Of a stretch of DNA of 64,000 nucleotides, positions 29,001 to 44,000 are shown piece by piece. Position 1 is the stretch's first letter; every line of letters begins with the position of its first letter. The notes under the pieces are model-generated. The model searched no databases and was not told where the DNA came from. It saw only the letters and a list, made by a program, of their open reading frames with translations. Made by a program: the position numbers and the translations under genes. Location: the NCBI GenBank assembly GCA_963930775.1, contig OZ005706.1, positions 4,268,545 to 4,332,544 on the forward strand. The letters run 5' to 3'. Source of the DNA: Cliona cf. orientalis. Lineage: Eukaryota; Porifera; Demospongiae; Clionaida; Clionaidae.

Positions 29001-32000
29001 TTTACCTCTAAATAGCAGATGGCCATGAAGCCACACCCCTTTTCACGGCCAGTGACGTAATTATTGGTGCAATGGCCTGGCATTCCGGACGCTATCTCGA
29101 GGGTCTGGGGTGAGCTCGCGACCAATAATAATGCGCATTTGCATGAAACAGTTCAAGTGTGGTCTAGACTATAGCATACGTAGATCTAAATCGAAGTAGA
29201 CTCAAATCCAGCCCATATCCGACTGCTTGACTCTTTCTCCAGTCACCTCAGCAAAGCTATATAGCACTGATATGATTGGGGCGAGCCTGAGTGAGCCCCA
29301 CATAAACAGTACAGCTGTGCGCGAATTGTATATATATGATATGTCGGTCATGCGAAATATATGCTCAGCATGGCTCTATGGACATAAGCACGAAATAATC
29401 CATTGCACATTCTCATTCTTGGGCCACAGGCCGAATGTATGCTGTTCTAATTTAGCAAATTGCAGATTTACACTCGTGCTTTATTGCCATCCATGAACGT
29501 TGATCCAAGTGTAAACCAGAGAAAAATAAGGCTGCAAAGGAGGACAGAGCTAGTCATCAGTCATAGTCAGCTCAACCGCGTGAGGAGCAGTTAACAAGGC
29601 GATTAAGATAGACAGTAACTTGCTGCTCACTGAGACTGTAGCTATAACAGAGGCAGCTATGCGGCTCAGTCTTGCCAGACTATGGCCCGTAGCTATTAAC
29701 TGTTGGCTAGCCTTGTCCCAGGCCCCTCCCTACGCACTGAAAGGGACCTGGGGACGAGGCTAACTGTTGGTATACACGGCATAGAGTAGACGCTGCGTGG
29801 AGGGGGCTATCGCATGGTATACAGCCACGCCTGAACATGAAATTTGACAGAATTCAGCACTCGCTCAGGCTCGCCCCCAAATGCCCAATATTAACACCAG
29901 TATTATTATTATGGATTCATCCATATATTGTATCCCCTAGTTATGGATCAACTTTGTCTCTGCTTCTGTAAAGGGACAACCTCCAAATAGAGGACAAAAT
30001 GTCCACTCCCAGTGTGTCCGTTATTTGGAAGTTCTACTGTAGCTGTAGTGGGTGCTTGCCCGGGACACTATGGTATATATATAGCTAATCAGCTGTCAGT
30101 AACTACTCAGATGCTGCCAAAGGTTATGTGAAAATTGCACCGTCAGCAAAAACAATTCACACTGGTATGTCTCTTTCATTTGTCAGCTTTTTCTACTGAA
30201 TAGCATGGCAAAAGCATGGAAAAGTTTCTTGGATGATGGCGGTAACCTAGCTGTTGGTCTGACTAGTATCACAGTCAATCATGCAAGTGTAGCACCTGCT
30301 GCATTGGAATTTAGAATGAAGTAAACTCCATATATACCAGTACGATGGCTAAACGAGCAATATATAAGCGGAGAAGATGTGATAAGCAAAGCCATCTGCT
30401 GGGGGTGGGCTTATATTCGAGGTAAGTTGCACAAAAAAAGCCCTCTTCTCAGTCTGGGCCAGTATTAGACTTTGGGAATGGTCGTGATACTGGGGCAATC
30501 TTTTAGATCTCTGTAGGAATGAAGGTAAAATTTGGGTAAATGGAATGCCATGATAGTCCCTGTTCATAACACTGCAGTATAGCTCAGCAAGTACATCTGT
30601 ACATATATACTTGTATATGTACATATATACTTGTATATGTACATGTATATGTAACTTGTTGTTTATAGGTGCTTGTAATAAGTACCACACATGGAAGCAT
30701 GCGGAGTTCACAGTATATTACTTCCTATATACTCATGTTGTTGTTAAGCTTCTGATGTGTACAATTGGGATTCCTACAGTTTTGATAAGTAGCAAGTGTT
30801 TACTGATAATACTTCCAGTTTCTTTGATAGTAGTAGTAAGCACTCTCTTTTATAATTCTTTACTCGTACGTTTGTGAGCTATTGACCGGCAAACACCTGT
30901 TCGTAGTTGGCTTTTACTTACAATGTCTGATGCTAAGAAAGTGACAGTACGAGAGGCAAACTCTAGTTCAGATAGTGACTGTTCATGTTGTGATTGTGAA
31001 TGCTGTAGCTGTGTGGATGAACTACGTGTATATAAACACAAGATTATGGAAGAGTCATCATTTCAACAATATAACCCAACGTTTGTGGTATCAAATTGTA
31101 GTACAAGTCCCATTCAAGCTAGCAAGGCTCTAGTATCACTGGTTGTAAAACCCTCTGATATTATACATAGCTTTGATCAAGATAGCTGGTCTGCAATGAA
31201 GAGTAAGAATGAAGTGGACAGTGCTGTGATGTCCCTAAGTGATCTCGATCATTATGATATCATGCTCCAAGGTCTCATTGATGAGCTTTCAACAATATCG
31301 GAAGAGCTGGTAAGCTGTCTTTGACACTGCAAGCTAATGTGTGTACGGTGTTGTATGAGGACGGTACATTAGCGGTTTATTGTCACTCTTGGATGACTAG
31401 TTGGCTTCTTATTGAGTTCCTTCCCTGTGCGCTTTAGTCAGCATGCATTATGTACGTATATTGTGCGCATACACTTATGTATGTTAAAGTAGCAGCAAGC
31501 ATTGAAGTAGCTAGAATTTTAATTTGTACAATATATTGTATTTTACACTAGTCTGTTGTCAATTGGCACTGCCTATTTACCATAACTAGGGTAATAGAAG
31601 TACTCAATGGTAGCAATTTTATAAGGATTGCGCTACAAAATGGAGTGGATTTATACTCGAACTAAGGTGAACATCCCAGGGAGTCTTGGTAATGAAAAAG
31701 AAAGAATGAGAAACTTCACTTTCTTTACAATTTTAAAAACAGCTAGTTCAGGCATACCTGATTGTTTTCATGGATGTTTCAGGGCTTGATAGATAGATAT
31801 ATATTCTGGCGTAGATCATGAATATGTAAGTGAAAAATCTAAAAAATTTTTCTGTTCTGAGTTATTAACATTTTGTTTTGTATTACATATCAGTGGCGGA
31901 TCCAGGATTTCTAGAAGGGGGTTTCTGTTTACTAATGTGCGCGAAGTGCGCGCAAATTTTTAGAAGCCACGCCCACTTTCCGGCTAAACCACGCCCATTT

Positions 32001-35000
32001 CGATCGTTTTTGAGACCAACTACGAGCCCTACCAGTCAAATTGATCTATTTTCGAACGAATTTCTTCTAAAGCATTCTAAGGTGAGCCATAGCAGCAGTT
32101 TTCTTAGTTCTGTATCCAAAAAGGGAGGTTCCATTTAGCCTAACCAGTATACTTTTTAGTGCTAGGTGCAGCCCAAAGTGGGATTCCCGTGCACCCCTGG
32201 ATCCCCCTCTGGATCCGCCACTGCATATATGGCATATCCGGGCAGTAGCTGATGACGTGAGTGAAAGTTTGCCCCACCTTATGATATCATCTTTCTAGTC
32301 AATGGTATTATACTATATGTTTGAGAATCTGCAACCACGCTGCCTCCAGATTTACTCTGTAGCTAGTTCATACATTCATTACATATAGTACGTGCTGCTA
32401 AGGTATCAGTGAAAGGTATTGTCTAAATACTTAATTTTTACTACGAACACTACAGATTATGTAGCCCATAGTTGCTAAGTATCCCATTTGGCTGGGACAG
32501 TCCCGGATTGCCTAATTTTGCAGCATTTGTCCCAGAATCCAGTTTGATTGCAAATGTGGGTGTGGCACAAGCATAAACTCAGCATACTACTGTATAGCGG
32601 GAAACTTTCGAAGGAGAAAACTTTCGTGAATCAGCAGGATGGGAGAATTCACAGAGAAAACTTTCACAGAATGGTAAATAGATGGGTATGGCATGCCTAA
32701 AATTTTATGGAGAAACTTGTGCAGTGGCTGTAAAATGATGAAATTCGTAAAGGTTTCTCCCAAAAGCTTCCTGCTCTACGGTATCGAATTTCGGTATGCA
32801 CGATCGCCCCAAAGGTACGGCTACAATTCATTTTAAAGTTTGGGGGTAGGAACTACACCTCCCTTAACTCCTATAAAGCCATCCCTATACAAAATCTTGT
32901 GCATGTAATATGCATGTTACTAACTCTTGCATGTATCAAATGTGCCTGTAACTTTAATGTTATAGTCATGTGTAACGCATACTTAGACCATATCCATATT
33001 ACGGATAGGGCCAAATGCATGTTGTGTGCTTGTCAATATACCATATAGCCAAAAATATTGGCGGTTGAGCCCAAAATCACTATTACAAGAATATTAGCAG
33101 ATTTAAATTCGGCAGTTCGGTACGGGATCGCTATATATATGCGAGTAGGAAATTTTGGCGGATTTTAATTTGGCGGTGTAATATAGACCACCAAACTGCC
33201 AAATTTTCCAGCTATACGGTAAGGGTAACATGCACAGTGCATATAGCGGGAGTAATTGGTAAGTAGCAGGTAAGTATATATGCATGTTTCACATGTCATG
33301 TTTGATGCAGAGCACATACCTGCGCACACATTGCGCAATCTGCAGATACACAATTAAGATGACAATACCGCAATTCTGGAATTTCAGTCAGGCATGCGTG
33401 TTCCCTTGAGTAGTCCATAATGAGTACAAAAATTGCCATATATTGAGACCTAGGTACCTGAGTGACTCGTAACCACAATGAATCACTTGAATTTGACGAA
33501 GAACTGGCTTCAGTATGCTTCGAATACTTGAGGGACATGATCCACAAGCATCACAAATAGTACCGTTTTTATTTCCCATCATAGCCATGCCAATCAACAA
33601 AATGCATCGGCTCTGTGCACAACTTTAATTTTGGCCTAATATATACACTACCAGTCTGGTATAGATTGTCGAGATGTATGCTCGTGGCATGCATACTAGC
33701 CTGGTCCCAGGCCTTCTGAAGTGGGGCATGTACAAGTAATTTTTAAGTCATGCGTATAGATATTCATTGATAATCTTGCGACATATAATCAACCCAACCC
33801 CATGTGTATGTACGTGTACCTATGACTGCTGAGCACGTTAGAAAGCAATTTTTTAATCTTGAATTGTACACATATTACATGCATATCTTTAATGTTTGAC
33901 ACACATGTGTTCATACTGCATGCATATATAATATAATATACGGAACAGTATGAAAAAGAAAACGTTCGCACATAGAAGTGATCATAGAAATGAAACTATA
34001 CGTTAACTTTTATTGGCTGGGTTACCATTGTCAGTTTTACAGCTGAGGTGATTACATCAAAGATTTAAGGGCCTCTTTCTTTTCTACATCAAAGAAAACA
34101 AGGCTTGCAGGTCCATCACGGGCTGCTTGTTAGTGTGTAGCCTTGTGTTACTAACAATAATATTGCATTCAATATGTTTACACTATGCACCATTCAATAA
34201 TATGTAAATTCTACAATTGTTGCAGAGCACTGATGCTGTGATAGCCACCCCCTTGGTGTATGCGGATGCTGTGTGGGATCGTGATGCTCAGGACAGTGAT
34301 GAGATCTCATTTGAAGTTGGTGATGTCATTGAAATCTTGGATATGACTGATGATGTTTGGTGGCAGGGAAGTGTACATGATACTGTAGGATGGTTCCCAG
34401 CTTCCTTTGTCAGGGTAAGAGAGTTATATACATACATTGTAGATGCACATACCCCATGCACACATGCTATTACCACATACCTGTAACTGTCTTAAGGATC
34501 AGCTATATGAGGCCATTGCCTTCCAGCCCTTCCCCCAATTGTGGTTGGATTTTGAGGTCAAAATTTATTTGAAAGCACCCCACCTAGGCAGGTATGGGAT
34601 TTCCCACCTATAGTCTAAAGATGTCATGATCATGAGACTTGTTCACACACATCATGGTGGTGTATATACACCTACCATCTCATGAACTATTTCCACTGCT
34701 TTGAGTGCTGATAGCTGGAATGTTGGTGCACCCCCCCCCCCCCCCCCCCAAATTAAGACAAAGGTGAAGTGTTCTGCCCATGGGTCCTGAGCGTATCAAA
34801 TTGAAGGTTGAGCAGCTCATAGTGGCTACTATCAATTTCAGCCTTGCTTTTGTGTGGACATTGTGTCCAGATATATCCTGTTGTGTATACATAGTAGTGC
34901 CACTGGTACTGCTGAGATTATAGTTGACATTGCTAAACCACCATGGTACTGCCACGGCTGTTCTTGAGTGTTTCTGGGGAACGAGGAAACAACTAAGGTA

Positions 35001-38000
35001 CACCCCTGCACTAAGGCCTCAAGCTAAGCTTTGAATCTTCATGTGCACTCTAGATTTAAAGATATGTACAATGTCAGTACAAAATTTACAGATGTCCGTG
35101 CAAAACTGTATATGTGCTGCTGTATGTCTGGACATTCCAAGAATCTTATTTTGATCTCTGAGTTGATCATAATGGTGATCAGTCCTTATTCCCTGATAAT
35201 TACTAACTAGTACATGTACAATCAGAAATCAGGACTGAGTAACAGCGGTCTGCAGCCATAGTAGGCCAGCCCTATGCATAAAAAATACAATTAAGACACC
35301 ATATTGCTCAAATATGGTACACTATTGGCAGTTAATTTTCAACTTTCACAAAAGGTGTCACTCATAAAATTGAATAAAGTTTGTAAAGATTTTCGCCCTC
35401 TAAAGTTTCCGCTATATGGTAACGGTCAGACACTGGACATTTTCTGTGCATACTGCCCAAATGTCCGAGCATAGCAGCCTTTGATGTCCACATATAGCCT
35501 ATAGCAATTGTGTTAAAGCTACGTTAGAGGTTCTAGTGTATGCTCAGATCCCAAGGGACCTCCCTTGTCACCTTTAAGGTCTAGACTAGTCAGAGAGACT
35601 TGGCTCTGCTTTAATGTAATGATTTGAGTACATATCTGATGAGAAACCTCTTTGTAAGGGTAAAAATTAATGCAGTTTTCTGGTTATTCTTCTCATCTGC
35701 GGCAATGATGCAGGTGTGATTTCAATTAATAGGGATGTGGCTACAAATTTTCATGATCAAGGACCCTCCCTAGTGGAGGTGCTGTATCTTTACAAGTCCA
35801 TAATAGTGGAGGTAGTATCCTACATCCATATAGCTGTTCTTGGAAATAACGATATACAACCTATAGGAATAAAAATTATTGTAGCAGGCTAGCCACTAAT
35901 TATACTTAAGTTGAATCATTGTACATGTAGGTATAGTATATAGCATCAATGCTGCTATATGTATATGTACATGTACCGTAGAATCCCGCGATTACGCCCC
36001 CCCCCCCCCCCCCCCCCCTTTGTACATGCTAGGATTGGGCAAAAGTGGGGAAGGGGCTTATACGTGGGATCCTAACATTTCCGTGTGACGACCATTACCG
36101 ACCGCCGAATGCCACGTGGGCGCGCGATCTCTGTACTTTCTCTGGCTGTTTGGTGGGCAAAACTCGAGAAAAACGACAAAGTAAGGTATATTATGACACA
36201 AATAGTTAGTTTGCTAGCTGTAGCTACTGTTTTTATTGACTCATGGACTCCATTTTACAGTCAGGGAGGGGGGGGGGGCTTATACGTGAGACAAAACTAC
36301 CAATGCAGGAACTTGAGCTAAAAATGCAGGGGGGGGGCTTATGCGCGAGGGGGGGGCGTAATCGCGGGATTCTACGGTATATGTATAATAATATGTACGT
36401 ACATGTACCATATAGCGGGTAAGTTTCGTGGGGTGCTAATTTTTGTTATTTTCGTGGTTGATTTGGCAGTCATGAAATTTTCCCACGCATGAAAATTAAT
36501 GCCTACGGTCGAGTCCATGATGATGGGCAAGGCCAAAATCATTGTGGCAGCATGGCCAACACTTCCCAGTGTTAACAAGCAACAGTAGCGATTGTTATCC
36601 AGCTGATGGTATCTTCAATATATTTTACTATCTCATGCTATTTGTCCAAGTTTCTGCAGGCATGGCTTAGTAACATGCGAGCGAGATTGAGTGTGTGTAT
36701 CGATTACATCATCGCTTGTGCATGCAGTGCCACACCCCTGGACTGATTGCTGTCACGAAATTTAAAACCACGAAATTAAATTTGAGGGCCTTTTGGACTT
36801 TCCACAAAATTAGCACCCACGAAAATTACCTGCCATATGGTATGTGTAGCTGCCAGTACCATTCACACTTGGGTATGTGGGTATGTGCTCCTCTATAGCC
36901 CCATTTATACGTACCAAACCAGTTTGAACTCGTGTTCACACGCACCTGCTTGACCTGAGTTGAGATATTCATAGCCCACTACTACACACACACGTAACCC
37001 ACTTCTAATCGACATCAGGATATGGGTTACAACCCGGGTTGTCTAATTCGGTTGACAAGTGGAATAGCACATTTACACATAAGCGAGTTAGTTTAACGCG
37101 GATCCTAACTCGAGTTAAATACTACGTGTAAATGGGGCTTATGTTACAATTAATTATATATATGTATGTACTTGCAATGTCATAATATTATTTAGTTAAG
37201 AATTGGTCAAGAATCGGATGATGATGATGATGAAGTACGATCAGTGACTAATAAACCAGCAGAAAAGTGTATTCCTGAACCTTCCATAATACAAGACTCA
37301 CTCCAACTCCATGATCCATCAGACAACTCAACTGCATCACTACCTATACCAGTGCCTACAATCAGTAAAATGGTATGCTCAGGTGTTTATTTTGAGGGGG
37401 AGTCCATGGAATCACCCTCCCCATAGTTGCCATGATTATTGCATCCCAGTGGTTATGTAACTAAGAGAAACTATCGCCAGACCTGTATACTATAGTCCGT
37501 GAAGTGATAGCTATCTCTTTTAATGCACATTAATTAATGTAGCTACAGACTGCACAATGTGCACGCAGGCTACGTATTTCACAGAGCTCTTAGACTAGTA
37601 TTGTGATTATAGCTGACCTTGACTCCACAGCTTTGGCTTGTAGACTTAAAGGCATTGTGTCATGCTATAAGCGCTGATTGCCTGCTAATTGAAGCTGCAC
37701 ACACCCACATGCTAATGAACACTGGGCGTGGCTGATGGCTAATAAGTTCACGTGTACATTCAAATGTACCCACTGAGGCTCACTGTGCTGGGTGTTCAAC
37801 TGTCTAGCTCTCGATCGTATATCTATCAGAATTCTTACTCTAGCTGTCCATAACCGAAGATTGTAGGCTTCTTAACTCAACAGCTACAAACGTCTTTTAT
37901 GCTGCATGCGTTCTATCTCTGCATACTTTCGTGGGCTGTACCGTTGTATTGGGTGTGGCTATGCTTCCTGTACCCACTTAAATTGAATTTTTGAACTAAT

Positions 38001-41000
38001 GAGCTCATTAAGAAGCAAGTACGCCTTAATTATTATGGACATAATGCCATTAAGCAATACTTCATTTTAAATGCACTTATCTGTTATCATAATGTAGCAA
38101 AAAAATAGTGTTCGACGTCGGATGACAATTCGTAGGAAAGATTCAGCACCCAACCTTCCCCGTAAGCTAACACCCACAGAGGTGAGGGCCAAAGTAGTGG
38201 AGGAAATTTTGAATACAGAAAGAGATTACGTCCGCAACTTGGAGAATATTGTTGAAGTGAGTATGTACATGTATATACATGTACACGTATTGTATGGTGG
38301 GTATTTTTGGGGAGGTGAAGGTCAGAGAAAGCTCTCAAATAACTTAATTTCGTGACTGCAACCCAGTCTACAGGCGCGACGCTGCACAATCAATAAAGCT
38401 ATGATGTGATCTATACATAGTATTACACACGGCAGGACCACTTTCTTTGTCACTGAGTCGTGCTGCCAGGAAATTTGGATAGACAACGCAGATCAGAAAG
38501 CTATTAAAGTTGAAGGCGCCACAAGCTGGATAGTGGTAGCAATCATTAGTGTTTGCATCACTGAGAAGAGGCGGCAATGAGTCCATGATGCTTGGGCCAC
38601 ACCCCTTAAAATAGTAATTATTGCTTCTGTGTGTGCTACAGGTAGTGTATGAAGTTTTGTGGATCATAACTGCGAAGTCCACCACAAAAATAACGAAAAG
38701 TACATGTAGCACCCCACAAAAAGTGGTACACCTGTACGTATGCATGTGTACCACATAGATAGTTAGATTCTGATTCTGTCATAGTGCTGATAGATCTACT
38801 TAATAGTCATCAGTTACCTTAGACTGACAATTATTTGCATGTACATTTTTCTGCGATTTTGACTTAACACAATTTATGAGTACTAACTTTTGTGATTTGT
38901 ATGCGAAGATAGTACAGGGTCGACAAATTCTAATGCTCTATAGTGCATACAGCCAATGTTAGTGGGTACAAATGTTGACGTTTTTGGACCAATCCGCAGA
39001 TATATCAAACGAAAATACCGACAAAAAATAGTCACCCTAAGGTAGATAATTATATCTCCAGTATAGCACTTTATTTTTCTGTGATTATGAGGTGATTATG
39101 ATGAAGGCTATGCTGTAATTATGAGGTAATTATGAAAAATTCATGATCTTGATGGAGCCTTTCTGGGACTTGAAATCAGTAAATATGTAGAGTATCTCAT
39201 GCGTGTATCCAGCGAATACTTGACAAGCAGCGTGTTACCTTCTCTTACAAGTACTCCTGGCCAGACTTCACATGTTCTCTTGGCTGACGTAACAGGTTTC
39301 CTTCCTTGTTTGCTAGGGTCTCTGAGTGCATAGGTAGTAGCTAGCTAGCTACTGAAAGCTGCAGTGGACCCCAATTCCTGCACCATTAATCTCTCTTGGC
39401 TGATGTAGCAGGTTTCCTTCCCCTAGCTATAGCTTCATCACGTACGATGGAAACACTGCACCTCATTGTTTGCTAGGGTCTCTGAGTGCATAGGTAGTAG
39501 CTAGCTAGCTACTAAGAGCTGCAGTGGACTCCTGCGGCATTAATTTCAGAGGGGAAAAAAACCAACATTCTCAAGGTACGTAGCCAGGTCATCCCAAGTA
39601 TAGTCTCGTGAACCAGACCACTCCCTCCACAGCGCTGGATGTATTGCATCACCAGCACGCGGAGGGAGGGTCTGGCCACTCTGGCACAGTTTTTGTGACA
39701 CAGTGGAATGCACCTGGCTGGGATGTGGGCTTAACAGCTTGTAGCGTGGTCAGCACTGTCTGCAGAAAGTGCATTGCATGATGTTACAAATTTTGATAAC
39801 CACACTTTGATCTCTACTCCAGGTGCATTCAAATTTCTAATCACTGCTCTAGCTTGAATCTGATTGGTCATGTTCACATTCCAACATGGGTCACAAAAAC
39901 TGTGCCAGAGTGGCCAGACCCTCCCTCCGCCTGCTGGTGATGCAATACATCCAGCGCTGCAGAGGGAGTGGTCTGGTTCACGAGACTAATCCCAAGTATT
40001 GTGCTATGAATAGCGCACATCAAACTAGAGCTCTGTAGAACACATACCCTGCACGCTCTGTAGCCAGTATTGCAACACTGCAGCATAGATGTTTTATGAC
40101 TTGACAACCCTTTCCAACACTGAGCCTGAGCATGCGAAGTCACATCAGCATACTAAAAGAGTGGGAGTGATTGATAAACCACAGGCATGCTGAACAGAAA
40201 ATGCACGATTTGTGGCACTACTAAGCCTTTTGAGCAATTCGAAATGCGTACAAACCAGTTTTTCACCGATGTCTACCGATTGGTTGTGCTTACAGCACAC
40301 ATAGATGCCTAGAACACAAGATCTGGTGATTTTTGTGCCAACAACAACGATAGTGACGACGACAGACAGACAAACCGATCGCTTTACCCCTTGCACGTGC
40401 GCGTGGGGTAATTATGCATCATGCATGCAGCACAGCATGCCATGACCATTCTAATGTTTGGAAGCTAAAGTGTGCCATCAAGTTTGTCCCCTATAGTTGA
40501 AACATCAAAACCTGTTGCTATCGAGGTTGAGAGTCAGTCTCAGTCTCCATACGACATGTCTGCAATTGAGGGACCGGCTTTCTGGGTACCATATTGATGA
40601 CCTTTACCACATGTGTACCATTATAATTTATAGCTACTGGGGATAATAATATGGTCAAGTGTTGCATGTTGCTTACACATAGGTTAAGTGCCAGCTACAC
40701 AACATTAAAATAAAGCTGAAATCTTCAAAAAAGCATGATAAACAACTAGCGGATTACAATACTGAGCACCAAGGGTGAAACTTAAAGAACAGACTTTTGA
40801 TGAAAAGTATGAGAACAGACACAACTAGCATACTTCCTTACAAACCATAAGTTACAGGGGCGGATCCAGAGGGGGTTCGATGGGCTCGAACGAACCCCCC
40901 TTTCTGATTAGCTGTCTAGTAGCTACTTAGCCTGTATAGTAGTGTAAAATCTAGGCTTCATAGAACCCCCCATGCCTTTAGCTAGCTACAGTATTAAAGC

Positions 41001-44000
41001 CTCTGTCTTTAGCTCACCTACTTGGACGTTTCTTAGGTCGATTTGAAGTCTTGGAGCGCATCACAAGACCTCGAACACGCTATCTAGCGATAAATGGGCG
41101 TGGTCAATGAGCAAAGTGGGCGTGGCTTAAAATTCGCGCGCGCTTCGCGCGCATACCATTAAACAAAGAACCCCCCTCTGATAAATCCTGGATCCGCCCC
41201 TGAGTTATGGTCTAAATCTTATCATGCAAGTGTACCATATGATATACAGTCTATTATAGTGATTGCAACTATGATTCATAGTTTAGCTACTTATAATAAG
41301 GAATCACTTCTACCCATGTAATGGTTGCTTATGTCAATTGAACTAGTTGACCAGATACATGTACATGACTCTAGCTACGTACTATCTGTGTTGCACATGT
41401 ACTTTTGTTGCCACCACTCAAAAGCTGTCTCGTAGTTATCCTAATTTGCAAGCTACCCCAGGAAGATAGCACTGCACTGTTTGGTGAGATGCATTTGAGT
41501 AAACATGCATGGGACATACATTTTCTGGATCACAATATCAGTATGCCTACGTGCATGATGAACATAATGGATTATATTGCTACATATATACTCCCCACAC
41601 ACATACATAAACTAGAGCTCTGTAGAGCACATACCCCACGCGCCATGTAGCCACTATAGCGTAGTATTGCAACACTATGAGGCACACATGTAGCGGTTTC
41701 ATGACGTGACGACCCTTTCCAACACAGTACTTGAGCATGCGCAGTCGCATCTGCATACTATTATGCTAAAAGAATGGGTGTGGTCGATAAACCACAGGCA
41801 TGCTGAACAGAAAATGCACGATTTGTAGCACTAGTAAGCCTTTTTGAGAAATTCGAAGCACGTATAAACCATTTTTTCACCGATATCTACCGATTAGTTG
41901 TGCTTATAGCATGCATAGACGCCTAGAACTCGAGATCTGGCGATTTTCGTGCCGACGACAACGACAACGACAACAACAGACGTACAAACCGATTGCTTTA
42001 CCCCTTGCGCATGCGCGCGGGGTAATAAAGATTTCTTGTATGGGTGATGAGTGTGTATGTAGCCCTAGTGTGTATGGGACTTGCTTTGGCCAGCCCGAGT
42101 TATTACCCCGTGCGCATGCGCAAGGGGTAAAGCAATCGGTTTGTCCGTCTGTCGTTGTCGTCGTTGTTGTTGTTGTCGTCGTCGGCACGAAAATCGCCAG
42201 ATCTCGAGTTCTAGGCGTCTGTGCGTGCTATAAGCACATCCAATCGATAGATATCGATGAAAAACTGGTTTTTACGGGCTTCGAATTGCTCAAAAAGGCT
42301 TACTAGTGCTACAAATCGTGCATTTTCTGTTCAACATGCCTGTGGTTTATCGACCACACCCACTCTTTTAGCATGCTGATGTGACTGCGCATGCTCAAGC
42401 TCAGTGTTGGAAAGGGTCGTCAGGTCATGAAACAGCTCTGCTGCAGAGTGTTGCAGTACTACGCTACAGTGGCTACAGAGCGCACGGGGTATGTGCTCTA
42501 CAGAACTCTACTATTATACATGTAGCGTTGAATCAAAGCCAATTTTAATTAGTGGACAAATAGCTTTGGTATCGATGTATATGCTGATTACCCCACCTAC
42601 TAACCTACAGTGTCATGTACATTGGTGGGCCTAGCAAAGCTTTCACTTTGCTACTGATCTCTACCTAGCTATCCAACTTTGTGGATGAATACTGGAATTC
42701 CAGCATATTTATGCATGTGCATTCAATTGTACACCCTTTTACCTTATCGTGCATAAGTGCTCTTACTTGTGATTATGGTGCAGGGCTTTCTCAATAGATG
42801 TCGTGATTACAGTACCCTCTTTGATGATGAAAAGGTTGAAATAATCTTCTCAAATGTGGAGGAAATCTATAGATTCCAACGTGACTTCCTCAGAGAGCTT
42901 GAATCCAAAGTTGATCGAGATCGAATGAATTGTTCAGAGATTGGTAGTGTTTTTGTTATAAACGTGAGTTGCATGCACAGGTATATATTGTTAATTTACC
43001 CTAGTTCTTGATCCCTGTTTATCTCAGAAACATGAATTTGCCATCTACTCTCAATATTGTAATAATCATCCTCATGCTGTGAATGAAATGAATATTCTTC
43101 AGCAAAATGAGCAATATACTCTTTTTTTTGAAGTAAGTCCAATAAAGAATTGTACACTGTACATCATACGTGTGTTAATTTGGATGTAAACATAATAATA
43201 TGTGTATATGTCATTGTGTACATGTACATTAATATTGTACATTTACATCATGATCACACTTCCGAGTACAGTTAAGGCAGTAATCAGTACTCTTACGTTT
43301 ATGAGTACAGTCAGTAATAGCTCGTACAGTCAGTAATAGCACGAGCAATAGCGAGTGCTATTTGGCTGTACGAGTATGTGTAAGAGTATTGTTGCTACCC
43401 TAATTACCCCGCGCGCATGCGCAAGGGGTAATGTGATCGTTTTTGTCTATCGTCTGTCTGTCGTCTGTCGGTCGTCTGTCTGTCGTTAGCACAAAAATCG
43501 CCAGATCTGGAGATCTAGGCATCTGAGCGACTCGTAAATATAACTTATCCGTCGATATCGTCGAAAAACTGGCTTCATTATGCTTCGAATCCTTTGGTAA
43601 GGTCTATGAGCGTCGCAAATACTGCATTTTGTTGGCCACGCCTATCAACACTACCCACCATGTGCTTTCTGCTCATGCGCACAACCTGGCACAATATGTA
43701 GGTAAAGGTCGGCAACAGCCTACAGGTGGCATGCAGCTAAAGAGTTCGAGATCGACGCTGCAGCGCGCGGGGTATGTGCTCCATAGAGCTCTAGTTATAT
43801 AAGGATTAAAGTGTGTGAGTTGATCATAGTATAGAATTTTCCCTAGGCTATAGCAGGAGTACTGATTATAGAATAAGAGAGCTGTAATCCGTACTCTTGC
43901 CTATGGGAATAATGTATTGTGACTGTAATCACTATAGTATTATCATGCAAGTCATTGTACAGCTGTATAATTTATCATATAGGACAAAAAATTATGATAA

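Noticed and set aside
41904-42306. ORFs with poly-Thr, Arg-Gln and poly-Val tracts
   Set aside because: They read a CGACAACGACAAC-type simple repeat within the head-to-head repeat pair, on both strands.
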